NCBI RefSeq assembly: GCF_024345515.1 | Contig: NZ_JAGQBG010000004.1 | Coordinates: forward strand, 1 to 33,210 | DNA length: 33,210 bases | Direction of reading: 5' to 3' | Source of the DNA: Cyanobium sp. N5-Cardenillas | Lineage (GTDB): Bacteria > Cyanobacteriota > Cyanobacteriia > PCC-6307 > Cyanobiaceae | Shown: one piece after another, positions 9,088 to 17,504 of the stretch | Layout: the number at the start of each line of letters is the position of its first letter | How positions within the stretch are numbered: position 1 is the stretch's first letter | Position numbers and translations under genes: made by a program | The notes under the pieces: model-generated | Seen by the model: the letters and a program-made list of their open reading frames with translations, nothing else | Told to the model about the DNA's origin: nothing | Database searches by the model: none

Positions 9088-9184
9088 GCGCGGATCCGGC
9101 TCATCCAAGCGGCTGCTTCACCCCGTTGCACCGTGCCTCGTGGTTGAGAGCCTATGGGACGGGCGGCGACCGTCTGCCGCCCAC

Positions 9185-9212
9185 AAAAAAACCGCCGTGA
9201 TGACGGCGGTTT
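9185..9212 (-). terminator. rho-independent terminator of psbU
   Basis: On the minus strand a 10-bp stem (AAACCGCCGT with ACGGCGGTTT) closes a 4-nt loop and runs into seven consecutive U residues. It lies about 55 bp past the psbU stop and before nadB, so it isolates the abundant psbU message from the downstream gene. Confidence 0.88.
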
Positions 9213-9266
9213 CAAGATGGTTGATCCAGTGGGGGGCGGCCGGCGGCCGGCTCCAGCTCAGCAGGC

Positions 9267-9644
9267 TCAGCGGTAGACGCCGTCGTTGATGCGATCGAAG
9301 CCTTCGTTGAGGGCGATCGCGGGCGGGGTCACGGTGAAGTTGCCCTTGTACTTGTTGAACAGTTCCTTCTGGCGGTCGGTCAGGTCCAGCGCCAGCACGT
9401 CATCGACGCTGTCGTAGGGACCGCCGAGAACGATCTTGCCGGCCAGGGTCGGGTACATGCCGGGGTACTGCTGGAACCGGCGGACCGAAGCGTTGTTGAG
9501 ATCCACCTTGCCGACGCTCTCGGCGAGCTTGTCGTCGATCTCGTTGCGGCGCTCCGCGGCGAGGGCGGCACCGGGCAGAACCAGGGTCATGAGCAGACCG
9601 GCCAGGACCACACCACTCATCAACCAGGCAAGCAGCCGCTTCAT
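9267..9644 (-). CDS. psbU: photosystem II 12 kDa extrinsic protein PsbU
   Basis: PsbU binds the lumenal face of photosystem II and stabilises the oxygen-evolving manganese cluster and its chloride environment. The 125-residue precursor has a signal peptide: positive MKR start, a hydrophobic core, and cleavage near ALA at about residue 30, for export to the thylakoid lumen. The mature part shows the PsbU pattern KVDLNNASVRRFQQYPGMYP, then IVLGGPYDSVDDVL and a C-terminal NEGFDRINDGVYR. The ATG at 9644 was chosen over the adjacent GTG because GGAG lies 7 nt upstream of it. The gene is followed by a strong terminator and has its own 131-bp upstream gap. Confidence 0.95.
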   Translation of the reverse strand: MKRLLAWLMSGVVLAGLLMTLVLPGAALAAERRNEIDDKLAESVGKVDLNNASVRRFQQYPGMYPTLAGKIVLGGPYDSVDDVLALDLTDRQKELFNKYKGNFTVTPPAIALNEGFDRINDGVYR

Positions 9645-9775
9645 CACGACACTCCGTTTAGGGAAAGAACCAGGGGACCCTGGCAGGGACAGGGCGGTGA
9701 TCCGCAGACCACCCGTGAAAGGTTACAGAAAGCCCCCTGGTCTCCCCCGGCGGGCGGCGTTGCTTTTGCAGATCT
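9645..9775. other. psbU upstream region
   Basis: This 131-bp gap between DUF3120 and psbU should contain the psbU promoter and 5' UTR. It holds a perfect inverted repeat (CCAGGG / CCCTGG around GA, 9670-9683) in the expected leader. I could not assign -35 and -10 boxes with confidence. Confidence 0.4.
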
Positions 9776-10534
9776 TCAGATCAGGCCGCTGAGGTGGGGG
9801 GCCAGAAGGGCGGCGCCCAGAAACAGGCCATCGACGGCCAGGGTGGTTCCCAGGGCGGCGGCGGCGACCCGCCAGGGGCCTCCTTGGCTCCAGAGGCGGC
9901 GGCAGATCAGCACCAGCAGGCTGGCCGTCAGGCCGACGAGGGCCAGGGGCCAGGGCTGCAGCACCTGGATGGCGGCACCCTGCAGCAGCAGGGGCGCTTC
10001 GGCCAGGGGGGCGTTGAGCACCTGGGGCCAGAGGTCCATGAGCCCGGCGGCGGCCATGACCCCATCGGTGCTCGCGGTGCCGAGCAGGGATCCGAGGTAG
10101 AAGGCACCCGCCAGTCGCCAACGGCCCCCGAGGCCCGCCACCGCCAGGGGCAGGGCGAAGGCCTCGATCGGCAGATGCATCACCGGGTGAAGCCGGAACC
10201 AGCCCCAGAACAGGCAGCCCCCCAGCCAGCTGCCGCAGAAACCCACCAGGAGCACACCCAGTTGCTGCCACTGGCCCTGGCCGCGGCGCTCCAGCACCAG
10301 GGCCAGGGCCATCAGGGGGAGGGTGAACAGGGCCGCCGCCATGGGCGCGGCCCGCACCCAGGGGGCCTGCAGGAACACCGGCACGGTGACCAGAAGGGCG
10401 GCCGCCAGGGGCAGCACGGCCACGGACGGGATGGCCGGGCCGGCAGCGGCGACCCGCAGCCCCGGCAGGGCCGGGGGGCGGGTCGAAAGGGTGGGTGGGA
10501 CCCCGAGCACCTGGTTGTGAAGAAAGTTGTGCAA
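9776..10534 (-). CDS. DUF3120 domain-containing membrane protein
   Basis: This is an integral membrane protein of about 252 residues with roughly six to seven hydrophobic segments. It matches the DUF3120 family of cyanobacteria: VFLQAPWVRAAPMAAALFT near the start, a central FWGWFRLHPVMHLPIEAFALP, and LGSLLGTASTDGVMA. No biochemical role is established. The HPxxHLPIE and GTxxTD motifs look functional, since they are polar residues within or beside helices. The start is uncertain: the frame opens with TTG at 10534, and an in-frame GTG at 10510 would shorten it by eight residues; neither has a well-spaced ribosome site. It is divergent from uppP, about 70 bp away, and lies upstream of psbU. Confidence 0.82.
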   Translation of the reverse strand: MHNFLHNQVLGVPPTLSTRPPALPGLRVAAAGPAIPSVAVLPLAAALLVTVPVFLQAPWVRAAPMAAALFTLPLMALALVLERRGQGQWQQLGVLLVGFCGSWLGGCLFWGWFRLHPVMHLPIEAFALPLAVAGLGGRWRLAGAFYLGSLLGTASTDGVMAAAGLMDLWPQVLNAPLAEAPLLLQGAAIQVLQPWPLALVGLTASLLVLICRRLWSQGGPWRVAAAALGTTLAVDGLFLGAALLAPHLSGLI

Positions 10535-10605
10535 CCTTAAAGGGATGGGGGGGTGCTTCCGTGACCCGTCAGGCCATAGGGTCAGCCGCAGTATCGGCTC
10601 CCCCC

Positions 10606-11478
10606 ATGCCGCTGGTCGCCACGGCCGCCGCTCTGCCCCTGGTCGAGGCCTGCTGGCACGCCTTCGTTCTGGGGGTCGTTCAAGGGCTCACGGAGTTCCT
10701 GCCGATCAGCAGCACAGCGCACCTCAAGGTGGTCCCGGTGCTCCTGGGCTGGGGGGATCCCGGGGTGGCCTTCACGGCAGTGATCCAGCTGGGCAGCATC
10801 GCCGCCGTGCTCGGCTACTTCCGAAAGGATCTGGCCGAGGTGGGCACCGGCATGGCTCGCGCCTTCCGCCATGGCCAGTGGAATGATCCGTCGGCCCGGC
10901 TGGGTGTCGCCATCGTCCTGGGCACGGTGCCGATCCTGCTGGCCGGTCTGGCCATCAAGGTGCTCCTGCCCAGCTACGAGACCTCCCCCCTGCGCAGTCT
11001 GACCTCGATCGCCATCGTCTCGATCGTGATGGCGCTGCTGCTGGCGCTGGCCGAACTGGTGGGTCGCCGCCGCCGCCTGCTGGAGGCCGTCACCCCCCGC
11101 GACGGTCTGCTGGTGGGATTGGCCCAGGCCCTGGCCCTGATCCCCGGCGTGTCGCGGTCGGGCAGCACCCTGACGGCGTCCCTGTTCGATGGCTGGCAGC
11201 GGGCCGACGCGGCGCGTTTCTCCTTCCTTCTGGGCATTCCCGCCATCACCCTGGCCGGGCTGGTGGAGCTCAAGGCCGCCTTCGGCTCGGTCCAAACGGG
11301 CGGTGTGATTCCGATGCTGGTGGGCATCGCGGCGGCGGCGGTGGTCTCCTGGCTGGCGATCGCCTGGCTGCTCCGCTTCCTGCAGCAGAACAGCACCTGG
11401 ATCTTCGTGATCTACCGGCTCCTGTTCGGACTGGTGATCCTGCTGGGGTTCCGGGGGCTGGAGGGCGTCACCCCCTGA
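10606..11478 (+). CDS. uppP: undecaprenyl-diphosphatase UppP (BacA)
   Basis: UppP removes a phosphate from undecaprenyl diphosphate on the outer side of the plasma membrane, recycling the lipid carrier for peptidoglycan and glycan synthesis. The 290-residue multi-helix protein has the active-site block VVQGLTEFLPISSTAHL (Q26, E30, S35, S36, H39). It also has the second family signature IPGVSRSGST near residue 178. The first position of the (E/Q)xxxE motif is Gln, an accepted variant. The ATG at 10606 gives standard length; the frame extends 37 codons upstream without similarity. No strong ribosome site precedes it. It is likely transcribed from the 70-bp gap shared with DUF3120. Confidence 0.93.
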   Translation: MPLVATAAALPLVEACWHAFVLGVVQGLTEFLPISSTAHLKVVPVLLGWGDPGVAFTAVIQLGSIAAVLGYFRKDLAEVGTGMARAFRHGQWNDPSARLGVAIVLGTVPILLAGLAIKVLLPSYETSPLRSLTSIAIVSIVMALLLALAELVGRRRRLLEAVTPRDGLLVGLAQALALIPGVSRSGSTLTASLFDGWQRADAARFSFLLGIPAITLAGLVELKAAFGSVQTGGVIPMLVGIAAAAVVSWLAIAWLLRFLQQNSTWIFVIYRLLFGLVILLGFRGLEGVTP

Positions 11479-11533
11479 GGGGGAGGGGCCGCCACACTGA
11501 AGCCACAGTCCTGTCGCCCTCGCCGTCACCCCC

Positions 11534-12910
11534 GTGTGGAAGGAGCCCTCCCTTGCCCTTGCCGGGCCCGTCACCCAACCCCGGCCCGCGCTGGTGGCCA
11601 CGGTGGAGCCGGGCTCGATCGCCGAGGAGCTGGGGTTCCAGCCCGGTGACCGCCTGCGCAGCATCAACGGGGTCCGGCCGCGGGACCTGATCGACGTCCA
11701 GGTGCTGCAGGGGGAGGAGGAGCTTGTGCTGGAGGTGGAGGACCCCGACGGCACCCTGCATGTGGTGGAGCTGGAGAAGGACCTGGATGAAGGGCTGGGG
11801 CTGGGCTTCAGCGAAGCCCTGTTCGACGGCCTGCGCCAGTGCAACAACCACTGCCCCTTCTGCTTCATCGACCAGCAACCGCCAGGGCGGCGAGACAGCC
11901 TGTACCTGAAGGACGACGACTACCGGCTCAGCTTCCTCTACGGCTCCTACCTCACCCTCACCAACCTGACCCCGGCCGACTGGAGCCGGATCGAGGAGCA
12001 GCGCCTCTCCCCCCTGTTCGTCTCGGTCCATGCCACCGACCCGGAGCTGCGCAGCCGGCTGCTGGTGAATCCGCGGGCCGGCCTGCTGCTGGAGCAGCTG
12101 GCCTGGTTCGCCGAGCGGCGCCTGCAGATCCACGCCCAGGTGGTGGTGTGTCCGGGGCTGAACGACGGGGAGGCCCTCGAGCGCACACTCATCGATCTGG
12201 CCCGTTTCGCCACCGGGCCCTGGCCGGCGGTGCTCTCCACGGCCGTGGTTCCCGTGGGCCTGACGCGCTTCCGGCCCGCTGGCGATGCCCTCAGGCCGGT
12301 CGACCGGGACGGGGCCCTGGCGGTGATCGCCCGGGTGGAGCCGCTGCAGCGGACGTTCCAGGCCAGCACCGGCAGCCGCTTCGCCTGGCTCTCCGATGAG
12401 TGGTTTCTGATCGCCGGCCAGCCTTTGCCGCCCCGGGCCAGCTACGAGGATCTGCCCCAGCAGGAGAACGGCGTCGGCAGCATCCGCGCCTTCCTCGAAG
12501 AGCTGGAGGGGGCCACCCAGGACCTGCCGAGCCGAATCGCCATCGGCCGCCGCTGCAGCTGGGTGGTGGGCCGGCTGGTGGCCGAGGCGCTGCAGCCGGT
12601 GGTGGAGCGCCTCAACCGGGTCGAGGGGCTGGAACTGCTGCTCCACGGCCTGCCCAGCCCCTACTGGGGCCAGGAGCAGGTGGTTACCGGATTGCTCACG
12701 GGCTCCGACCTGCTTGAGGGGCTCAGCCACCGTGACCTCGGCGAGGAACTGCTGCTGCCCAGGGTGATGCTGCGCGAAGGCCAGGAGGTGTTTCTGGACG
12801 ACACCACCCTCGCCGACCTGCGCCTCCGCCTGCCCGTGCCGGTCCGGTTGCTGGGGGGTGCGGACGATCTGGTGGCCGCCTGCCTCGGCACCCCACGGGG
12901 AGGTGCTTAA
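11534..12910 (+). CDS. PDZ / radical SAM-like / DUF512 FeS oxidoreductase (TIGR03279 type)
   Basis: This 458-residue protein combines an N-terminal PDZ-like segment (about 18-80, with VEPGSIAEELGFQPGDRLRSING), an iron-sulfur motif C103-x3-C107-x2-C110 in CNNHCPFC, and a C-terminal DUF512 domain. It corresponds to a widely conserved cyanobacterial family annotated only as a putative FeS-containing oxidoreductase. The radical SAM-like cysteine spacing suggests S-adenosylmethionine chemistry, and the PDZ part suggests binding of a peptide terminus; both are inference. Start is GTG at 11534 and leaves only about 16 residues before the PDZ domain. It lies downstream of uppP (55 bp) and 26 bp before the TolC gene. 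No signal peptide is seen, so it is probably cytosolic. Confidence 0.85.
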   Translation: MWKEPSLALAGPVTQPRPALVATVEPGSIAEELGFQPGDRLRSINGVRPRDLIDVQVLQGEEELVLEVEDPDGTLHVVELEKDLDEGLGLGFSEALFDGLRQCNNHCPFCFIDQQPPGRRDSLYLKDDDYRLSFLYGSYLTLTNLTPADWSRIEEQRLSPLFVSVHATDPELRSRLLVNPRAGLLLEQLAWFAERRLQIHAQVVVCPGLNDGEALERTLIDLARFATGPWPAVLSTAVVPVGLTRFRPAGDALRPVDRDGALAVIARVEPLQRTFQASTGSRFAWLSDEWFLIAGQPLPPRASYEDLPQQENGVGSIRAFLEELEGATQDLPSRIAIGRRCSWVVGRLVAEALQPVVERLNRVEGLELLLHGLPSPYWGQEQVVTGLLTGSDLLEGLSHRDLGEELLLPRVMLREGQEVFLDDTTLADLRLRLPVPVRLLGGADDLVAACLGTPRGGA

Positions 12911-12936
12911 GCTCGGGCGGAAGCGAACGGTCCAAC

Positions 12937-14646
12937 GTGAGGCGCCAACCACTCCTGCTCGCGGCACTGGTGGTGCTTCCGTCGGTTGGCTTCCAGTCAC
13001 TGCCGCTGCGGGCCCAGCCGGCTCCGGCCCCCGCCAGCCCGGTCGTTCCTGCGCCCGAGGCCCTGCCCCTGGCCCCGGAGGTCAAGGGATCACGGCCGAA
13101 ATCGAACCCCAGCGTGCTGGCTCCCGCCGCCAAGGAGCTGCCGTCCGACCTGAAGGATCTGCGGGCTCCCAATCCCCTGGCCCTGCCGGTGAAGCCAGCC
13201 CAGGTGCGCATCCGGGAACTGCGGCCCCTCGGCCTGGCCGATGTGGAAACCCTGGTCGAAGTCAACAACCCCGAGCTCAAGGCGATCGCCAGCCAGGTGG
13301 AGCAGGCCCAGTCGGCCCTGCGGGCCCAGATCGCCCTCTGGTACCCGACCATCCAGCTGAATGCCAACAGCCTGCCCACCTACACCGGCGGTCAGCAGTT
13401 CAGCAGTGCCTTCACGGGTACCGGCCAGCAGCCCGGCAACACGATCACCAGCATCTGGCGGATGACGGCGGTGCTGCAGGCCAGCTGGGGTCTGATCAAC
13501 CCCACGCGCACGCCGCAGATCGCCGCAGCCCGTGACCGGTTCGAGCAGGCCAAGAACCAGTACCTGATCGGCCTGCGGGCCCGACGGCTGGAAGCGGCGG
13601 AGGCCTTCTTCAACCTCCAGGTCTCCGACGAAACCGTCCGCATCGGCCAGGAATCGGTGCGCTCGTCCCTGGTGAGCCTGCGGGATGCCAAGGCCCGTTT
13701 CCAGGCCGGGGTGGCCACCAAGCTGGAGGTGCTGGAGGCGGAAACCCAGCTGGCCCGGGACCAGCAGGTGCTGACCCAGGGCCTGGCCGACCAGGCCATC
13801 GCCCGCCGTGCCCTGGCCGCCCTGCTCGATCTGCCCCAGGACGTGACGCCCACCTCCAAGGAGCCGTCGCGGGTCGTGGGCTCCTGGCTGCCCTCGCTGC
13901 AGGAGAGCATCATCGCGGCCTACGCCTTCCGGGAGGAGCTCGACAACGTCCTGCTCAACATCTCCATCGCCAACAGCGAAGCGAACACCGCCCTGGGCCA
14001 GGTCCAGCCCTTTCTGAACATCGCCTACGGACTCACCGGTGGCCGCACGCGGGGTGTTCAGTTCGCCAACCGCAGCACCCCCGGCGTCAACTTCGGCAAC
14101 GAGGGTTGGTCGGTCGAGAACACGGTGGGGCTGAATCTCAGCTGGACCCTGTTCGATGGGGGTGCCGCCCGGGCCAACTACCGCCGCCAGAAGCAGGTGG
14201 CCCAGCAGAGCACCTTCGAATTCGCCCAGCAGCGCGACGCCATCCGCCAGCAGGTGGAAACCAACTTCTACGAGCTGGAGAAGAACAACCGCAACATCAC
14301 CACCACCTCCCGCGAGGTGATCTCCACCAGGGAATCCCTGCGTCTGGCCCGCCTGCGCTTCCAGGCCGGTGTCACCACCCAGCGGGAGGTGGTGGACACC
14401 CAGCGCGACCTCACCCAGGCCGAAGTGCGCTGGTCGACGGCCATCTCCGACTACAACAAGGCCCTGGCCCGGTTGCGACGCTTCACCGGCCTCGACCAGG
14501 TCGGCCTCTGCCAGCGCCAGTCCCTTCCCGCCACCAGTCCCAGACCGGCGGGGACCGCTGAGATACCGGTGGAGCCCCAACCCCTGATTCCGGCCTGCCG
14601 TGCCGGCAGCCCGATCGGGCTCGAGGCCATGCCGCCGGGGTCCTGA
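12937..14646 (+). CDS. TolC family outer membrane efflux protein
   Basis: The 569-residue protein has a short signal peptide (MRRQPLLLAALVVLPSVGF, cleavage near LRAQ), a proline/alanine-rich spacer to about residue 90, and two outer membrane efflux protein repeats. The repeats contain matching blocks: ARFQAGVATKLEVLEAETQLARDQ in the first half and LRFQAGVTTQREVVDTQRDLTQAE in the second. Each marks a helical hairpin of the TolC tunnel. It should form a trimeric outer membrane channel used by type I secretion or RND/ABC exporters; no dedicated partner pump is next to it. Start is GTG at 12937. It is followed after 6 bp by the PucC-like gene, so it probably heads a three-gene transcription unit. 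Confidence 0.9.
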   Translation: MRRQPLLLAALVVLPSVGFQSLPLRAQPAPAPASPVVPAPEALPLAPEVKGSRPKSNPSVLAPAAKELPSDLKDLRAPNPLALPVKPAQVRIRELRPLGLADVETLVEVNNPELKAIASQVEQAQSALRAQIALWYPTIQLNANSLPTYTGGQQFSSAFTGTGQQPGNTITSIWRMTAVLQASWGLINPTRTPQIAAARDRFEQAKNQYLIGLRARRLEAAEAFFNLQVSDETVRIGQESVRSSLVSLRDAKARFQAGVATKLEVLEAETQLARDQQVLTQGLADQAIARRALAALLDLPQDVTPTSKEPSRVVGSWLPSLQESIIAAYAFREELDNVLLNISIANSEANTALGQVQPFLNIAYGLTGGRTRGVQFANRSTPGVNFGNEGWSVENTVGLNLSWTLFDGGAARANYRRQKQVAQQSTFEFAQQRDAIRQQVETNFYELEKNNRNITTTSREVISTRESLRLARLRFQAGVTTQREVVDTQRDLTQAEVRWSTAISDYNKALARLRRFTGLDQVGLCQRQSLPATSPRPAGTAEIPVEPQPLIPACRAGSPIGLEAMPPGS

Positions 14647-14652
14647 GGCCCG

Positions 14653-16047
14653 TTGTCGACCCATCTACGCTCCGGTCTGACCCTCCACGCCACCGTGCGC
14701 CTCGGACTCTTCCAGGGATGTCTCGGTTGCCTGGCGGTGATCTTTTCCGGTCTGCTCAACCGGATCATGCTGAGCGAGCTGGGTTTCCCCGGGCTGCTGG
14801 TGGGCGGCGCCCTGGCCTTCGAGCAGTTCGTGGCCCCATCGCGGGTGCTGTTCGGCCAGATCTCCGATGCCCATCCCCTGGCCTCCCGTCACCGGGTTCC
14901 GTATGTGCTGATCGGCACGGCGGCGTTCTGCCTGCTGGCGGTGCTGTCGGTGCCCCTGATCTTCCAGGTGGGACGCCTGCTGCAGGACGGCAGCCAGCCC
15001 GGCCTCGCCCTTGGCATCGCGGCCCTCTGCGGCCTGTTCGCCCTCTACGGCCTGGCGATCTCCCTGGCCACCACCCCCTATCTGGCCCTGGTGATCGACC
15101 GCACCAGCGAACAGGAACGCCCCCGTGCGGTGAGCATCATCTGGTGCATGCTCACCGTCGGCATCGTCATCGGTGCGGTGTCCATCGGCGTGAGCCTGCG
15201 TTCCCTGGATGGGGTCAGCGATCCAGAGGTGCTCCAGGCGACCCTCTTCCGCTTCATGACGATCGTGGCCGCCGCCGTGATGCTTCTCACCGTGGTGGCC
15301 ACCTGGGGAATGGAGTCGCCCCTGCGTGAACGCAGCGACGGGACAGCCCCCAGGCGGGAGGACGCCATTGGCCTGCGGCAGTCGTGGACCCTGATCACCT
15401 CCAGCCGCCAGGTGCTGATCTTCTTTTCCTTCCTGATCCTGTTCACCCTGGCGCTGTTTCTGCAGGATCCGGTGCTGGAGAGCTACGGCGCCCAGGTCTT
15501 CGCCATGCCGATCGCCGCCACGGCCCAGCTCAACGCCTTCTGGGGAGTGGGCACCCTGGTGGGCCTGCTGCTGGCGGGGTTGTGGGTGGTGCCGCGACTG
15601 GGGAAGATGGCCACCGCCCGGCTCGGTTGCCAGCTGATCGCCCTGTCCCTGCTGCTGCTGCTTGTGGCGGGGCTGACGGCCAGGATCCCCTTTCTGCAGG
15701 CCGTGATGGTGCTGTTCGGGCTGGCGGCCGGCATCGGCACCAACAGCGCCCTGTGCCTGATGCTCGACCTCACCCTGCCCCAGGCCGCCGGCACCTTCGT
15801 CGGGGTCTGGGGTCTGGCCCAGGCCCTGTCGCGGGCGATCGGAAAGTTGCTCGGCGGCGGCCTTTACGACATCGGCCGCTCCCTGCCGCTGGGCGATGGT
15901 CCTTACGGGCCCTTCGCCCTCGTATTGGGTGTGGAGTTGCTGGTGGCCCTGGCAGCCCTGGTGCTGCTGGCCCGTGTCAATGTGCGCCAGTTCCGGGAGG
16001 ACACCTCCCGCAGCCTCAGCCATGTCCTGGAGCTGGAGCTCGGATGA
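14653..16047 (+). CDS. BCH/PucC family MFS protein
   Basis: This 464-residue protein has about 12 transmembrane helices and matches the BCH/PucC family. Examples are LGLFQGCLGCLAVIFSGLLNRIM, then FEQFVAPSRVLFGQISDAHP, and a late GLAAGIGTNSALCLMLDLTLPQAAGTFVGVWGLAQALSRAIG. In purple bacteria PucC helps assemble light-harvesting complex 2; cyanobacterial members are thought to handle chlorophyll or pigment delivery, but the exact cargo is unknown. The start is TTG at 14653 with GAGG 4 nt upstream; a GTG at 14695 is an alternative. It follows the TolC gene by 6 bp and its stop overlaps the next start as ATGA, so co-translation is likely. It acts in the plasma or thylakoid membrane. Confidence 0.88.
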   Translation: MSTHLRSGLTLHATVRLGLFQGCLGCLAVIFSGLLNRIMLSELGFPGLLVGGALAFEQFVAPSRVLFGQISDAHPLASRHRVPYVLIGTAAFCLLAVLSVPLIFQVGRLLQDGSQPGLALGIAALCGLFALYGLAISLATTPYLALVIDRTSEQERPRAVSIIWCMLTVGIVIGAVSIGVSLRSLDGVSDPEVLQATLFRFMTIVAAAVMLLTVVATWGMESPLRERSDGTAPRREDAIGLRQSWTLITSSRQVLIFFSFLILFTLALFLQDPVLESYGAQVFAMPIAATAQLNAFWGVGTLVGLLLAGLWVVPRLGKMATARLGCQLIALSLLLLLVAGLTARIPFLQAVMVLFGLAAGIGTNSALCLMLDLTLPQAAGTFVGVWGLAQALSRAIGKLLGGGLYDIGRSLPLGDGPYGPFALVLGVELLVALAALVLLARVNVRQFREDTSRSLSHVLELELG

Positions 16048-16865
16048 CATCCCTTTCCCCGCACCTGCTTGATCCCCGCCTGGAGGCCCTGATCGATCGG
16101 GTCGCCGAGCGACAACGCGCCGATTTCGGCCACAGCCAGCCCGATCTGAAGGCCGATGGCTCCTTCATCACCGCCTGTGATCGCTGGAGTGACGCCACCC
16201 TGGTGGAGGGGCTGGCGCAGCTGTACCCGGGGGAGGGGGTGCTCAGCGAGGAAGGCCGGCAGCAGGTGCCCGCCACCCCGGCGTACTGGGTGGTCGATCC
16301 CCTCGATGGCACCACCAACTTCGCCGCCGGAATTCCCTACTGGGCGATCTCGATGGCCCGCTTCGAGGCCGGCGTCCCGGTGCTGGCGGTCCTCGACGTG
16401 CCGCCGCTGCGGCAGCGGATCGTGGCCCTCCGGGGACAGGGCGCCTGGCGCAACGGCAAGCCCATTCCGCCCCCGGCCGAGCAGGGGCACAACGCCGGCT
16501 GTGCCTCCCTCTGCAGCCGATCGATCCGGGTGCTTCAGAAACTGCCGCACCGTCCCTTCCCCGGCAAGATCCGCCTGCTGGGCGTGGCCAGCCTGAACCT
16601 GGTGTCGGTGGCCATGGGCCAGACGATGGCGGCCCTGGAGGCCACACCGAAGATCTGGGACCTGGCGGCGGCCTGGCTGGTGCTGGAGGAACTGGGCTGT
16701 CCCCTGCGCTGGCTGGGAGCAAGCCCGCAGGGGCTGCTGGCCGGAACCGACCAGGCCCAGACGGATTTCCCTGTGCTGGTGGCCAACCGCCAGGAGATCC
16801 TGGAGCGCTTCATGCCCTGGGCGGAAGCGCTTGAGACGGAGGTTCCGCCCCCACAGGTGGTATGA
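16044..16865 (+). CDS. inositol monophosphatase family protein
   Basis: This 273-residue enzyme belongs to the Mg-dependent, lithium-sensitive phosphatase family. It shows the metal-binding LSEEG (about 67-71), the signature WVVDPLDGTTNF (about 82-93, with D85 and D88 binding metal) and the C-terminal KIWDLAAAWLVLEELG. Family members hydrolyse inositol phosphate, histidinol phosphate or 3'-phosphoadenosine 5'-phosphate; the substrate here cannot be decided by eye. The ATG at 16044 overlaps the PucC-like stop as ATGA. The reading frame extends far upstream through the pucC-like gene, but that part is a shadow. The stop codon TGA (16863-16865) is embedded in a candidate promoter for the rRNA operon. 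Confidence 0.9.
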   Translation: MTSLSPHLLDPRLEALIDRVAERQRADFGHSQPDLKADGSFITACDRWSDATLVEGLAQLYPGEGVLSEEGRQQVPATPAYWVVDPLDGTTNFAAGIPYWAISMARFEAGVPVLAVLDVPPLRQRIVALRGQGAWRNGKPIPPPAEQGHNAGCASLCSRSIRVLQKLPHRPFPGKIRLLGVASLNLVSVAMGQTMAALEATPKIWDLAAAWLVLEELGCPLRWLGASPQGLLAGTDQAQTDFPVLVANRQEILERFMPWAEALETEVPPPQVV

Positions 16866-16866
16866 T
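16858..16866 (+). promoter_or_regulatory. candidate extended -10 rRNA promoter
   Basis: TGGTATGAT has the TG-N-TATGAT form of an extended -10 element and is the best promoter-like hexamer noticed between the phosphatase gene and the 16S gene. No well-spaced -35 is present (TTGAGA at 16831 is 24 bp away). It overlaps the last codons of the phosphatase gene. The call rests on motif and position only. Confidence 0.4.
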
Positions 16867-17420
16867 TTTGGACTGCGCCCCAGAGAGCGAGAGCTCGAGC
16901 GGGGAGCAGGCTTACGGGATCGAGAGGCGCGAGCCGACGATGTTGTAGGTTTTCTGAGTCGCCGGGAGGCGACGCGCCGCGAGAGCCCCGGAAGGGGTGG
17001 AGCGGTAGAACCTGGACAACCAAAAAAGTTTAGGAACTGACGCTTCCACTGCGTCGGTTGCGACTGTTGAGGAGGAGCGAATGCGGGAGACCGTAGACGG
17101 CCGAATCGAAAGTGCCTGTGTCCATCGCTACGGCGAGGGGGAGAGGAGTCCCTGGAAGGGGAGGCAACGGACGAAGAGCGGTGGAGGTGTGAGGTCCCGT
17201 CAAAAGAAACAAGCGACGGGTTGAAGCAAGCAAGGAGTTGAGGTGCGTTCTCACGACGCGCTGAGGCTTGGAGCGGCGCCATCGGCTGGGAGTGATTTCA
17301 GCCGTGATGGAAGGCCCTTTGTCTGTTCAACTGGTTGCGAACCGGATCTGAGATTCGGGAAAGTCACAGGGAGTGAAGAGGTGAGCTCACCGCAAGGGGA
17401 GCGAACCAGGAAGCGCCCGG

Positions 17421-17434
17421 TGCACTCTTTGAAC
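17421..17434 (+). promoter_or_regulatory. boxA-like antitermination site in rRNA leader
   Basis: TGCACTCTTTGAAC resembles the NusB/S10-binding boxA consensus TGCTCTTTAACA and sits about 110 nt before the 16S gene, where such sites are expected. It has one inserted base and one mismatch, so the call is tentative. Confidence 0.35.
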
Positions 17435-17489
17435 CCAGCGCGAGAGCGATGGTGGCCCAGTCGTTGCCGTAGACGCCAGTCTGCGGGGA

Positions 17490-17504
17490 TGGCACGAGGC
17501 AAAT
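17490..17504 (+). other. 16S processing stem, upstream arm
   Basis: TGGC, two unpaired bases, then GAGGCAAAT can pair with 19091-19105: nine consecutive pairs including one G-U, a 2x2 internal loop, then four more pairs. A stem enclosing the whole 16S gene is the usual RNase III substrate for pre-16S release. It is inferred by hand alignment and not tested. Confidence 0.4.

Noticed and set aside
7498-9147. 549-codon plus-strand open frame opposite nadB
   Set aside because: Shadow frame; nadB has the FAD motif and full family length on the other strand.
11468-16050. Three minus-strand frames of 461-524 codons opposite the DUF512, TolC and PucC-like genes
   Set aside because: All are compositional shadows; the plus strand encodes recognisable families with coupled starts and stops.
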